Source: Owenia fusiformis
Lineage: Eukaryota; Annelida; Polychaeta; Sabellida; Oweniidae
Reading direction: 5' to 3'
Assembly: GCA_903813345.2 (NCBI GenBank)
Contig: CAIIXF020000012.1
Location: forward strand, 124,001 to 188,000
Length of the DNA stretch: 64,000 nt
The translations under genes and the position numbers were made by a program. This document shows positions 52,101-63,749 of this stretch, piece by piece (positions within the stretch are counted from its first letter, which is position 1; each line of letters begins with the position of its first letter). The notes under the pieces were generated by a model. The model was given only the letters and a program-made list of their open reading frames with translations. It was not told the origin of the DNA and ran no database searches.

Positions 52101-52916
52101 ATTTTTTGGGTTGCCCTTCAGTCTTCTGGTGTTCAAGTGAACCAATCAGTGGCTTCAGTGTCTTGGATCCTCTGTTTAAGCTGCACTAAGGGTCGCAGGG
52201 GTATATAAGTAAATGTTCACAATCAGTCCCGCTGAACTCAGTCTCGCTCCTGGCTCTCTTGGGTAAAGGCCGTCAGCTCCTGTGCTGACTTTGTGGATAT
52301 TTGGACTCTGAATCAATTAAGGGATCTAATTTAACAATTAGTTTGATAAATTGGACACCATCTTGGATATCTACAGAGGTCACAAACACAAGGTTGTTTT
52401 GGAGTGAGTTATCAATAACACATGGTTTCTTTTTTACCCTATTTTATGAGATAATTGCCAGCTATCAGTCGAGGTAATGTACTTAAGACTTAATTAGTAT
52501 TGAGGTTGCATGAGTTGTACTTGTATGCATTCTTATTGTTATGTGACATGTTAGTGTATTTAATGACTTATCACTAAACAATATACTAATATTGATTATT
52601 GTTGAACTCAGACTTATATGTTTCGTTCAATCCTTATTATTTAATCCACCCCCACATACTGCACAACACATAACACAACACAACACCTTGGGTCGTGACA
52701 TATTTAAAGAAACCACCAAGGCTTAAACATGCCTTAACTCTAAAAATGTATACAATGATTTCAGGGTGATTCCGGTGGTTCTTACATGTGTAAGATTGGC
52801 TTAAGGTGGATGCTTGCAGGTCAGACGAGTTACGGTTGTATATGCGAGAGTGACCCCAAGTATCTATAAGTGGATCAAAGACACCATCAAAGCAGATAAC
52901 ATATAACAAATATTTT
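43181..52916 (+). CDS. Trypsin-like serine protease (S1), four exons, two frame breaks
   Basis: Exons: 43,181-43,376, 50,257-50,582, 50,769-50,906 and 52,765-52,916. Exon 1 has the chain-linking Cys (MCGLPS), activation site GRIFNG and LSAAHCF with catalytic His57. Exon 2 has NDFALFKL with Asp102 and CTAIGWGT. Exon 3 has [14 protein letters not shown], then in another frame [13 protein letters not shown] with Asp189, implying trypsin-like cleavage after Lys/Arg. Exon 4 has GDSGGS with Ser195 and, again in a shifted frame, [13 protein letters not shown] before the stop. AATAAA lies at 52,941. Junction phases agree (2, 1, 0), though the exon 1 donor is weak. Frame breaks in exons 3 and 4 mean a pseudogene or assembly errors. 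The 5' pro-region is not identified. The family is secreted. Confidence 0.72.
43447..49357. repeat. 685-bp inverted repeat pair in protease intron 1
   Basis: Arm 43,447-44,130 reappears inverted at 48,671-49,357; for example CTTTTCATGGAAGGTCACAC, GGCATACCATGGTTAGTCAG and AAAGTGGGCGTGGCACTTTT are found as their complements. Identity is high but not perfect. The 4.5 kb between the arms has no gene; ORFs at 45,124 and 44,387 show no signature. Could be two insertions of one element or a foldback. Confidence 0.82.
47342..48125. repeat. 392-bp direct tandem duplication, copies look identical
   Basis: Copy 1 begins at 47,342 (CAAGAATTTTTTAAAATAAA) and ends at CGATTTGGTACAAATGT; copy 2 starts at 47,734. 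By eye I found no difference between them. Either very recent or an assembly artefact. Confidence 0.88.
49440..50040 (-). mobile_element. Mariner-like DNA transposon relic with long TIRs
   Basis: Inverted flanks of about 170 bp: the left has GAAAACCCTG, ATATTTGACACATTTG and CAATTTCCCACTAGCC, with inverse counterparts to about 50,040 (outer end CAGGGTGGTCAAAAACAGAA on the - strand). The core on the - strand encodes a decayed transposase C-terminus: [17 protein letters not shown], then [16 protein letters not shown], as in mariner-type DDE transposases (FLWGYLKDRVY region). The catalytic core is deleted, and stops interrupt the remainder. Sits in protease intron 1 just before exon 2. Confidence 0.65.
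50985..51692 (+). mobile_element. 5'-truncated LINE tail in protease intron 3
   Basis: The frame at 50,990-51,325 has [20 protein letters not shown], then [18 protein letters not shown]. The next frame continues with [20 protein letters not shown] up to a stop near 51,447. These are the usual C-terminal features of CR1/L2/Jockey-like ORF2. A roughly 220-bp 3' UTR ends in AAATA repeats (about 51,665-51,692). The RT core is absent. Confidence 0.7.
51764..52700 (+). mobile_element. Solo LTR (fossil LTR retrotransposon)
   Basis: A 937-bp block beginning TGTAACAG and ending GTCGTGACA, flanked by the 4-bp repeat TATT (51,760-51,763 and 52,701-52,704). A TATA-like GGTATATAAGTA lies near 52,200, as in the promoter of an LTR read on the + strand. 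No gag or pol is adjacent, so this is a solo LTR, probably Gypsy-like by its ends. It lies in protease intron 3. Confidence 0.58.
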
Positions 52917-53457
52917 TATTAAATCACTGAGAAATCACACAATAAATGCACTACATTGAGATGAGTCATTCTGCTGAACAGCAATTAATTCTTTTCAGAG
53001 TGTTACTATTTTTGATGTAACAAAGTGTGTCCTGTAAAGAATTAATATCGAATGAAGGTCCTCACATTTAATGATTACAGTATTTTGTACAAAGGCTGCC
53101 AATAAATTCTGATAGATATGTATGCACAATTGCCACAGGAAAAGGACCAAAAGCTGTAATGGAACTTAGCAAGGAAAAAGCAAACCCTAAGTGTATACCT
53201 GTCATAAGACAAACAAATCCAATATATCCCAAAAACATGATATAACGTGAAAAGGAACAATGTCTAATACTCCCTTTCCCCCACCATTTAAAAACCAATA
53301 CCACAATCCAAGACAAGAACACCAAGGCATTTTTCATTCATACTGAAATCTTGACAATACACGTTGAAGAAAAAATTAGTAATTGATTGCCCACACTCAT
53401 TACATAACACTGTGGCTAGTCGAAATGATTGGATGCAGTCATACACATCGTATGTAA

Positions 53458-53947
53458 AGCCCCAGTCACATTTGCCACGGCCGCCGTACGGTCTATCGTT
53501 TCTGCGGTCAGTAGCTTTTCTACGCTCGCCGTAGAATTTCTGCGGTCTCATACTTTTGCAGTCACATTTCCTACGGCAGCCGCAGGGCGAATATTAAATT
53601 TCTGTTGATAAATAATACTTATTTTCATTTTATTTACATCAGTACAATTCATAAATGTTATTTATAGTGCTAGGATGTACTATCAAATGAAAAATGTTCG
53701 TAAACATTGACAAATAATAATTTAATCTTGTTGATCCAGTTGATTTCTACGGGGAGCGCAGAAATGAATCAATATTATAACTCCGAGTTATAGTTTCTAC
53801 GGCGACCCTGCGGCCTGTAAAAAACTGGATACGCCGTACGGAGACCGCAAGGCGAGCGTAGTTTTTCTACGCTCGCCGCAGAAATACACTGATTTAATTG
53901 ATCTGCTGTCGCCGTACGGCCGCCGTACTACAAATGTGACTGGGGCT
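53458..53947. mobile_element. 490-bp TIR element (AGCCCCAGTCACATTTG ends)
   Basis: Ends AGCCCCAGTCACATTTG and CAAATGTGACTGGGGCT are perfect 17-bp inverses, flanked by TAA on both sides (53,455-53,457 and 53,948-53,950). A 3-bp TWA duplication fits PIF/Harbinger-type elements. The interior is rich in GCCGTACGG and TTTCTACG(G/C)CG words in both orientations, giving a strong GC-rich contrast. No coding. Confidence 0.75.
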
Positions 53948-54450
53948 TAACTATTGTGCACGCTTCTGTGTTTTCAATGGAAGAATTGTGCACTTTTGTT
54001 TAAACAATCTATATTATCTCATCCGTGTATATCATACTTCAATGATTTACCAACTTGTAGCTACGATATAAACACACATTCGGTGAAATGTTTAAAGCGA
54101 ATAAATAACTCAAAATAATTAATTTGACCAGTTTTATCGTCGGCGTCACATCTATGAGAAGGTATGTATAATTTGCCATTGGTTGACCTTCTAATGGAGA
54201 AAAAATTCAAGTAATATATAATCATTTCATGTATCCAAATAGGTTTGTGTGAAGTAATATACAACTCCAACACTTTTTATAATATTTTCGGGGTTATGGT
54301 GTTGAATATCCGTTTTAAAAAAGCAATTTAATGATGATGTAACAAATGGATTAATGGACGATATTATTGGATTCAATTGATGCTTTACCCAATTTTGAAA
54401 AAAAGATTTTTAATCCCATGAATATTGATTTGATAGAAAAAGATACACCT

Positions 54451-54491
54451 GAGTAGTGTATGTTAAGTGTTAACCTTAACATACACTACTC
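54451..54491. repeat. Perfect 17-bp hairpin
   Basis: GAGTAGTGTATGTTAAG and its exact complement around a 7-base loop TGTTAAC. Also bounded by ACCT on both sides. No U-tract, so not a recognisable terminator. Confidence 0.8.
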
Positions 54492-54549
54492 ACCTGAATT
54501 TGATTCCGCAACAAATGCCTCTATTAAGAGATGAAATTACAAATCACTG

Positions 54550-55222
54550 AATAAAAATAATATTTTAAATTCAAATAATTCCACTGAGATATCACTTATC
54601 CATTCTAATATAAGAAGTCTATCAAAGAATCAGTGGAAGTTGGATAACTTGATTGCATCTCTTGATGAGGTATCTGTTATAGTATTATCAGAAACACGGC
54701 TCTTTAATGAAGACGAGCATAGATTTCAGAATTATTTGACATACAATGGGTTTTTAAAATCAAGGACAAGCAAACGTGGAGGTGTTTGTCTTTATGTTCA
54801 TAAATCCCTTACTGCTATTGAGAGAAATGATCTTAATTTTAATAATGATAGTTGTGATGTTGTCACTTTGGAATTAATAATGGAAAATACATGCAATATT
54901 TTAATGACAGCTATTTATATAAGATTTCTATTTACTATTTCAAGAGAAAAGAAAATTTCTTATATCATGGGTGATTTTAATATTGACCTTTTCAAAATTG
55001 AACAACATGCTCAAACAATATAATCAATCATATAATCACTCTCCACTTATTTATAGACCGACACGTGTAACTTCAACATCGGCAACATTGATTGATAACA
55101 TATTTACAAATGATAATAAAATTAATTTATGTGGTGTTTTAATCTATGATATATCTGATCATTTCCCCATCTACGCTATTAATGAAAGAATACTTCCAAA
55201 AGCTAAAAAAGTCTTGTAGTGT
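54550..55222 (+). mobile_element. LINE endonuclease fragment
   Basis: Two consecutive + strand frames show an APE-type endonuclease: VSVIVLSETRLFNEDEH, then GGVCLYVHKSLTAI, MGDFNIDLFK and, after a frame change near 55,020, YRPTRVTSTSATLIDNIF and ISDHFPIY. The YRPP region appears shortened. RT does not follow; the fragment stops near 55,220, where GGCCCACCCTGTA suggests the end of another, unidentified element. Confidence 0.62.
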
Positions 55223-55865
55223 CTTGAAAAAAGTGGCGTTTTTTGGCCCACCCTGTACATACATGAATAGATTGACATCTCGGATCTGACCTGACCTGAA
55301 TCCAAATTTAGGATCCTTAATAATTCATTGAAACACACATTTATTCCAAATCGACTCAATTCTATATTTTCTGAAACACATTTGAATTTACAAATACATG
55401 TCTCATAATCATTATGCACAGGTCGATATAAAATTGCCATTTATTACTAATAACTCAGATGCGAGTAGGTAGTTACCACTTTGGCCACCAGGTGGCTGAT
55501 TTGGGGGAAATAACATGGCAGGGTATTACACAATTCCCTTAAACTTGAATTATAATTAGTTTTAATGGTTCGCTTTATTATCCTTATGTTTCTGATATTT
55601 ATACAAATTAAAATATGTACAGTAAAAGAAATTATTACCTGCCCAACACAAGCAGATATTTTACTTTTTGTAATTTTACACAATGGGCGGGGTCTATGGG
55701 GAATCTCCCCGACCTAAAAGTCACAATTTCAAAGAAAATTGAATTTTCAAAGTTGATAAACTCTTTTGAAAACCACATTTTTAATGAAATAAATCAAGAT
55801 TATTTCTTTTCGCATCTGGTGTATTGAACTGATTTATTTACGGTAATTGCTTCCAGAATATTATA

Positions 55866-58800
55866 TTAGCAATTAAAAGATATAAAGACAAAGGCAAGAT
55901 ATGAGCACAGCACTGCTATAAAACTGTTTGATAGGAAGCGACATGCTGTGCTGCCAGTAAAGGGACTTGTAGTCGACCCAGCTATAGACATTGTTGTTGA
56001 AACGCCAGCAGGTGGAGTGTTCCTTGTATTGCCAGATGGAGTTCTAGGAGTTGTTTCAGTGGGAAAGGTTCCGGTTGAGGCAGCTGAAAACACAATCAAC
56101 TGTATGTTATATTGCAATACTGAGAATTGACTATAATAAGGACTTATAGTTCAAGTATTTTTCTAGAATTATATACTAAAATAGTTTTCACGTTTCACAA
56201 TTTCGATCAAAAAACTGTGAATGAACACACTTTAATATTACATATACAAGTTTAACTGCATATACTGTAAAACTGTAATATGAATTCATCCTAGGTTTGA
56301 ACTTACATATTCTGGTCAGTGAAACCTTCACTTCGACATCGACTATAGGTACCACTCCTAAGTAAAGTTCTCCCTTATAACCACTGGCGCCATCTGGTGT
56401 AAATGTGAGCTGCCCTAGTTTGTCTCCTACATCTTGGAATATACTAATTGTAGGACAGTACCTGCAACGATTAAACGTCTCGTTTTAGTATATACATGTA
56501 CTAATTGTAGGACAGTACCTGCAACGATTCAACGTCTAGTTTTAGTATATACTAATTACAGGACAGTACCTGCAATGATTAAACGTGGGGTATTAGTATA
56601 TACATATACTTATTGTAGGACAGAACCTGCAACGATTAAACGTGGGGTATTAGTATATATATATATACTAATTGTAGGACAGTACCTGCAACGATTAAAC
56701 GTGGGGTATAAGTATATACATATACTAATTTTAGGACAGTACCTGCAACGATTAAACGTGGGCTATTAGTATATACATATCCTAATTGTAGGACAGTATC
56801 TGCAACGGTTAAATGTCTCGTTTTAGTATATACATATACTTATTGTAGGACAGTACCTGCAACGATTAAACGTGGGGTATAAGTATATATATACTAATTT
56901 TAGGACAGTACCTGCAATGATTAAACGTGGGCTATTAGTATATACATATCCTTATTGTAGGACAGTATCTGCAACGGTTAAATGTCTCGTTTTAGTATAT
57001 AGATATACTTATTGTAGGACAGTACCTGCAACGATTAAACGTGAGGTATTAGTATATACATATACTAATTGTAGGACAGTACCTGCAACTAAACGTCTTG
57101 TTTTAGTATATACATATACCAATTGTAGGACAGTACCTGCAACGATTAAACGTCTTGTTTTAGTATAAACATATACTAATTGTAGGACAGTACCTGCAAC
57201 AATTAAACGTGGGGTATTAGTATATACATATACTAATTGTAGGACAGTACCTGCAATGATTAAACGTCTCGTTTTAGTATATACATATACTTATTGTAGG
57301 ACAGTACCTGCAACGATTAAACGTCTTGTTTTAGTATATACATATACTAATTGTAGGACAGTACCTGCAACAATTAAACGTGGGGTATTAGTATATACAT
57401 ATACTAATTGTAGGACAGTACCTGCAATGATTAAACGTCTCGTTTTAGTATATACATATACTTATTGTAGGACAGTACCTGCAACGATAAAACGTCGTGT
57501 TTTAGTACATACATATACTAATTGTAGGACGGTACCTGCAACGATAAAACGTCTTGTTTTAGTATATACCTATACTAATTGTAGGACAGTACCTGCAACG
57601 ATTAAACGTCTTGTTTTAGTATATACATATACCAATTGTAGGACAGTACCTGCAACAATTTAATGTATTGTTTTAGTATATACATATACTAATTGTAGGA
57701 CAGTACCTGTAACGATTAAACGTGGGGTTTCAAGTATATACATATCCTTATTGTAGGACAGTATCTGCAACGGTTAAACGTCTTGTTTTAATATATACAT
57801 ATACTTATTGTAGGACAGTACCTGCAACGATTAAACGTGGGGTATTAGTATATACATATACTAATTGTAGGACAGTACCTGCAACGATTAAACGTCTTGT
57901 TTTAGTATATACATATACTAATTGTAGGACAGTACCTGCAACGATTAAACGTCTTGTTTTAGTATATACATATACCAATTGTAGGACAGTACCTGCAACG
58001 ATTAAACGTCTTGTTTTAGTATATACATATACTAATTGTAGGACAGTACCTGCAACAATTAAACGTGGGGTATTAGTATATACATATACTAATTGTAGGA
58101 CAGTACCTGCAATGATTAAACGTCTTGTTTTAGTATATACATATACTTATTGTAGGACAGTACCTGCAACCATTAAACGTCGTGTTTTAGTATATACATA
58201 TACCAATTGTAGGACAGTATCTGCAACGGTTAAACGTCTTGTTTTAATATATACATATACTTATTGTAGGACAGTACCTGCAACGATTAAACGTGGGGTA
58301 TTAGTATATACATATACTTATTGTAGGACAGTACCTGCAGTGATTAAACGTCTTGTTTTAATATATACATATAATTATTGTAGGACAGTACCTGCAACAA
58401 TTAAACGTCTTGTTTTAGTATAAACATATACTAATTGTAGGACAGTACCTGCAACGATTAAACGTGGGGTATTAGTATATACATATACTAATTGTAGGAC
58501 AGTACCTGCAACGATTAAATGTCTTGTTTTAGTATATACATATACTAATTGTAGGACAGTACCTGCAACGATTAAACGTCTCCTTTTAGTATATACATAT
58601 ACTTATTGTAGGACAGTACCTGCAACGATTAAACGTCTTGTTTAAGTATATACATATACCAATTGTAGGACAGTACCTGCAACAATTAAACGTCTTTTTT
58701 TAGTATAAACATATACTAATTGTAGGACAGTACCTGCAATGATAAAACGTCTTGTTTTAGTATAAACATATACTTATTGCAGGACAGTACCTGCCACGAT

Positions 58801-61800
58801 AAAACGTCTTGTTTTAGTATAAACATACACTAATTGTAGGACAGTAACGTTGTGTTGTAGTCTAAACATATACTTATTGCAGGAAAGTACCTGCAACGAT
58901 AAAACATCTTGTTTTAGTATATACATATACTAATTGTAGGACAGTACCTGCAAAGATTAAACGTGGGGTATAAGTATATAAATATACTAATTGTAGGACA
59001 GTACTTGCAACGATTAAATGTCTTGTTTTAGTATATACATATACTAATTGTAGGACAGTACCAGCAGTGATTAAACGTCTTGTTTTAATATATACATATA
59101 CTAATTGTAGGACAGTACCTGCAACGATTAAACGTCTTGTTTTAGTATATACATATACTAATTGTAGGACAGTACCTGCAACGATTAAACGTCTTGTTTT
59201 AATATATACATATACTTATTGCAGGACAGTACCTGCAAAGATTAAACGTGGGGTATTAGTAAATACATATACTAATTGTAGGACAGTATCTGCAACGATT
59301 AAACGTGGGGTATAAGTATATACATATACTAATTGTAGGACAGTACCTGTAATGATTAAACGTGGGGTATAAGTATATACATATACTAATTGTAGGACAG
59401 TACCTGTAATGATTAAACGTGGGCTATTAGTATATACATATCCTTATTGTAGGACAGTATCTGCAACGGTTAAACGTCTTGTTTTAATATATACATATAC
59501 TTATTGTAGGACAGTACCTGCAACGATTAAACGTGGGGTATTAGTATATACATATACTAATTGTAGGACAGTACCTGCAACTATTAAACGTGGGATATTA
59601 GTATATACATATACTAATTGTAGGACAGTATCTGCAACAATTAAACGTGGGGTATTAGTATATACATATACTAATTGCAGGACAGTACCTGCAACTATTA
59701 AAGTCTTGTTTTAGTATATACATATACGTATTGTAGGACAGAACCTGCAACAATTAAACGTGGGGTATTAGTATATACATATACTAATTGCAGGACAGTA
59801 CCTGCAACTATTAAACGTCTTGTTTTAGTATATACATATACTAATTGTAGGACAGAACCTGCAACGATTAAACGTGGGGTATTAGTATATACATATACTT
59901 ATTGTAGGACAGAACCTGCAACGATTAAACATGGGGTATTAGTGTATACATATACTAATTGTAGGACAGTACCTGCAACGATTAAACGTGGGGTATTAGT
60001 ATATACATATACTAATTGTAGAACAGTACTTGCAACGATTAAACGTCTTGTTTTAGTATATACATATACTTATTGTAGTACCGTACCTGCAACAATTAAA
60101 CGTCTAGTTTTAGTATATACATATACTTATTGTAGGGTAGTACCTGCAACGATTAAATGTGGGGTATTAGTATATACATATACTTATTGTAGGATAGTAC
60201 CTGCAACGATTAAACGTCTTGTTTTAGTATATACATATACTTATTGTAGGACAGCACCTGCAACGATTAAACATCGTGTTTTAGTATATACATATATTTA
60301 TTGTAGGATAGTACCTGCAATGATTAAACGTCTAGTTTTAGTATATACATATACTTATTGTAGAACGGTACTTGCAACGATTAAACGTCTTATTTTAGTA
60401 TATACATAAACTTATTGTAGGACAGTACCTGCAACGATTAAACGTCGTGTTTTAGTATATACATATACTTATTGTAGGATAGTACCTGCAACGATTAAAC
60501 GTCGTGTTTTAGTATATACATATACTAATTGTAGGACAGTACCTGCAACGATTAAACGTCTTGTTTTAGTATATACATATACTAATTGTAGGACAGTACC
60601 TGCAACGGTGTCAAAAGTTACATCGTCTTTTGATATATTCATACTAAATGAAGGGCAGTACCTACAGTGATTTGACATGTTCTTAATATGTACATATACT
60701 TAATGTAGGAAAGTACCAACAACGATTTAATGTTTTGTTTAAATACATATGTAACGACCCGAGTGCGCCATCGGAGAGCTGTAATATAACAAGCCAGATA
60801 CGGCCATAATAAAAGAGAGTGTTCTAAATTCAATGATTCGTATTGAAATTGAACCCGGAGTCATCAAGATGACCTGAGTTAACATAGTTGAATTGTAGTA
60901 GGAACTTGCTAGGGTCGTTACTTATTTAATTTCAAAGTGTTCCGCAAATGTTGTTTTTTCATCAGTTATGTTTAAAATATGTTATTTGATTATGTTTAAT
61001 CTGCATGCATAATTAAATATTTGCCAAACACTTACACGTTATCTAAGTTAGCACATGGGTACATATAGACAATGCACACAGCTTGGTCCACCTGGACAGT
61101 ATTGGCAGAGACATATACACTCTGGAATGGCTGGATCACCCCAACACCGGGTATGCCGGTGTCATAAGGCTCCACTTTATACAGTCCTTCCCATGGTTGA
61201 GGGCTCTCTAACGGAATCTTAGCCGGAAGCCTAAAACAAATAAATAAGTTATAAATTATGGGGAGAACCAATGTCTACTCTAAATTATTCAATATTAGAT
61301 TTGTTCCCTTTATAATTTTTTCTTTCCCTTTCTTTGACGTGTTTTTTTTCTCGATGAAATGTGTGAACCTGTTCATCTTCTGAGAAACAAATATTTCTTT
61401 TAACTGTGTTAGAAAAATTAGTCATGGTATTTTATCAGGTCACTGATTTGCTTACCTTGTGTTAAAGTCAATTTTAGCTGATTCAGCATCTTCCCATCTA
61501 TAAGCTGCAGCAACGGCGCGAAATAACTCTCCTAAAAGAAAGTGGCTGCGTTCACAGCCGAGATTTGACATCATCACCAACCCTCTTCCATCTGTATTTC
61601 CAATTACCTCGCTACAATAACCCTCGTTATAGCCAGTATTGAAGAACCATTTGCTCGAGGCTCGGCCATCTACTACCTCCGGCCCTAGGCCAAACGTGCC
61701 ATCTTCTGTAGCTCTTGGGTTTCCTTGGCCATTTTTCAATTGAATGGTAAGCATATCGTTGGTCGACTGAGTATCTTTAAATAGGAAATATTCGAGAGTT

Positions 61801-63746
61801 AAACACCTAACTGATAAAAAACTTCTAACAAACAGTGACGTTATAGTACATGTACAATGAATTATATCACATGACAGTAGAAAAATTGCCATTCCTGTTT
61901 TGTAAATTAAAATTTATATTTCCCAACATCAGTTGAACATACATATTCTTCACTTACTTAGGATAGAACCAGGATCACCACTCTTCCCTTTGGCCACATT
62001 GATTACTAACTTTGCGAGATCTCCTACATTTGTCCACAATCCCTGCGCTGCGGATTCTGGGTATGTGTTCCAGTTACCTTGGTTCAGTAATTTTTATGTA
62101 AATATTTTCATTTGTTCCCTTTTTCATTGAAAGTTTCAACTACCTTGGTTCTGTAATTTGTCAAGTAAACTTTAAATTTTGTGTCCAACATAAGAGGCAG
62201 TGTTGCCAAATAGTTTGGTTCGGTTTGAATATAATTGGTAAACTGTACCATTATAATCAATGATTTAATGTATTACAAGTATGTCTTTTGTAGTAAATAT
62301 AATGTGTACCTGGAATGACACTTTCTTCTGAGCTGTTGCAATGATAGCCAAATGCTACACCATTGATGTCATTGTAGTCTCTAATGGCAAAGCTACTAGA
62401 TGACATACCAGCCTTGTCAAGTACCTAAACCACAATGCATAAGTTATAATTCACAATTGATGTCATTGTAGTCTCTAATGGCAAAGCTACTAGATGACAT
62501 ACCGGCCTTGTCAAGTACCTAAACCACAATGCATACGTTATACTTCACAATTGATGTCATTGTAGTCTCTAATGGCAAAGCTACTAGATGACATACCAGC
62601 CTTGTCAAGTACCTAAACAGTAAACATCACAAATGCTTTCGTTTTCGACGAACCTCCGATTTCAGCTAAACTAAGTTAAATCTGGATTCCAAAACTTTCG
62701 CCATGCAAACTAATAAAGCTACGATTGGAAACAACCACAGATAAATGCTCTAACAACCGCGATATGGGTGAATTTTAAAGAAAACAGCATCACTTAGAAT
62801 TTCTCTAGCTGAAGTTGTCCTCGTCAACTTTAGTAAGCCGTTCTAAGTGAAGCCGTTTTCTTTCAAACTCTCTAATATTGCGGGTGTTTGGGCGGGCATT
62901 TATTTGTTTTTTCACAATCTAAGTCTTATTAGTTTCCATGGCGAAACTTTTGGAATCAAGATTCAGCTAAGTTTAGCTTAGCATTTCGACAATCATCTTG
63001 AATGACGATAACTGCAGTTAGAGTCATCCAGCTGTGGAACAGTGATTCAGGCGATGTGGGTCTAAATATATCTGATATCGTTTCATTATGCATAAGATCA
63101 TGATGAAGGATATGAGGGAAATATCTTCCAAATGAGAGTCAGAGATTGAGGATTTTACAAAAATAGCTGTGCATAACGTAAACATACTTACCAATTGTTG
63201 AACAATTGTGCTGAATGATTGTCCCGTGACATCCTCGAGTACCTGCTGGAGGGCTGCGAATCCTCCTGATGAGTAATCCTCCTGTGTACCAGGGGTAAAG
63301 GGGTCATTGAATATAACATCGAGGAGATCCTCTATCAATTCCACTTTAGGGTTATTGGCTGGACCTGACTTAGAGAGCGTCTGTTGTAAGGTTGGAAGAG
63401 TCTGTCCTCGTGTATATCCATCGAATTCGTCAACAGTAACAGCCCCACTGTGACTGAGTAGATGTTTCAGTTTTACTCTATTGTCTCTTCTCTTTTTGTA
63501 TGACATCTATAAAAAGACAAACATATACTATGATTTTAACACATGCACTAATTTAATGTTATATGTAAGCAATTTTGAAAAGTGGGATAAGAATGTGCGT
63601 TACCTTCCAGTTTGAAGTTAAATAATCATTGATATTAGTTTCGAGATTTAGTGTTCCGTTTTCCACATATTTAAGAGCTGTGAGTGCGCTTAGAAAACTG
63701 CTTATGGTACCCGCCTGGTAAATGGTATCAGCCGTAGCTGGTACGC
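55866..63746 (-). CDS. GPI-anchored beta-lactamase-like (class C / PBP4* fold) protein, 5' incomplete
   Basis: Exons, transcription order: 63,746-63,604; 63,506-63,192; 62,424-62,310; 62,056-61,958; 61,774-61,456; 61,230-61,036; 56,461-56,307; 56,083-55,866. All have AG/GT borders and matching phases (about 519 codons). The fold is seen in ALTALKYVENGTLNLETNIN, VKLKHLLSHSG, DYSSGGFAALQQVLEDVTG and GLWTNVGDLAKLV. Motif 1 SxxK reads TISS; motif 2 Tyr is kept (YSS); motif 3 HxG reads NTG in KWFFNTGYNEGY. Loss of nucleophile and Lys predicts no hydrolase activity. The last exon is a Thr/Ser/Pro stalk ending SNSFIAVLCSYLAFVFI, a hydrophobic tail fitting a GPI signal. AATAAA (- strand) is at 55,834-55,839. 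Upstream exons lie beyond the window. Confidence 0.8.
56440..60745. repeat. 57-bp minisatellite, about 70-75 copies, containing a splice acceptor
   Basis: On the - strand each unit reads GTTGCAG then GTACTGTCCTACAATTAG, TATATGTATATACTAAAAC and GACGTTTAATC. The last 130 bp (60,610-60,745) are decayed units. Because 57 is 19 codons, + strand ORFs of up to 233 codons run through it; these have no independent support. Variant classes (CGTCTTG against CGTGGGG) are interspersed, suggesting higher-order duplication. Confidence 0.93.
60752..60920. mobile_element. Short element with TAACGACCC / GGGTCGTTA ends
   Basis: 169 bp bounded by perfect 9-bp inverted ends, with an internal AATAAAA. Could be a very small LTR-type remnant or a hairpin-less MITE; no convincing target duplication. 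In the intron carrying the minisatellite. Confidence 0.4.
62363..62618. repeat. Triplicated exon start plus acceptor (94-bp units)
   Basis: Units start at 62,363, 62,457 and 62,550. Each includes, on the - strand, an acceptor TTTAG and the first codons of the third exon (VLDKAGMSSSSFAIRDYND). Only the copy at 62,310-62,424 joins to the full exon. Confidence 0.9.
62657..62980. mobile_element. Hairpin MITE in an intron of the beta-lactamase-like gene
   Basis: Left arm AGCTAAACTAAG with GATTCCAAAACTTTCGCC faces right arm GGCGAAACTTTTGGAATC with TTAGCTTAGC-type end. A second inner pair, AGAAAACAGCATCACTTAGA, faces TCTAAGTGAAGCCGTTTTCT. The whole segment could fold on itself. Confidence 0.65.
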
Positions 63747-63749
63747 CTA

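Noticed and set aside
55225-55260. GGCCCACCCTGTAC as a mariner-type terminal repeat
   Set aside because: Only one end could be found, so no element can be bounded.
56434-60409. Several + strand ORFs (up to 233 codons) of a repeating 19-residue peptide ending KRLVLVYTYTN
   Set aside because: The 57-bp unit is a multiple of three and lacks stops in this frame by chance. No start context, signal peptide or homologous protein is recognised, and the array is explained as intronic DNA on the other strand.
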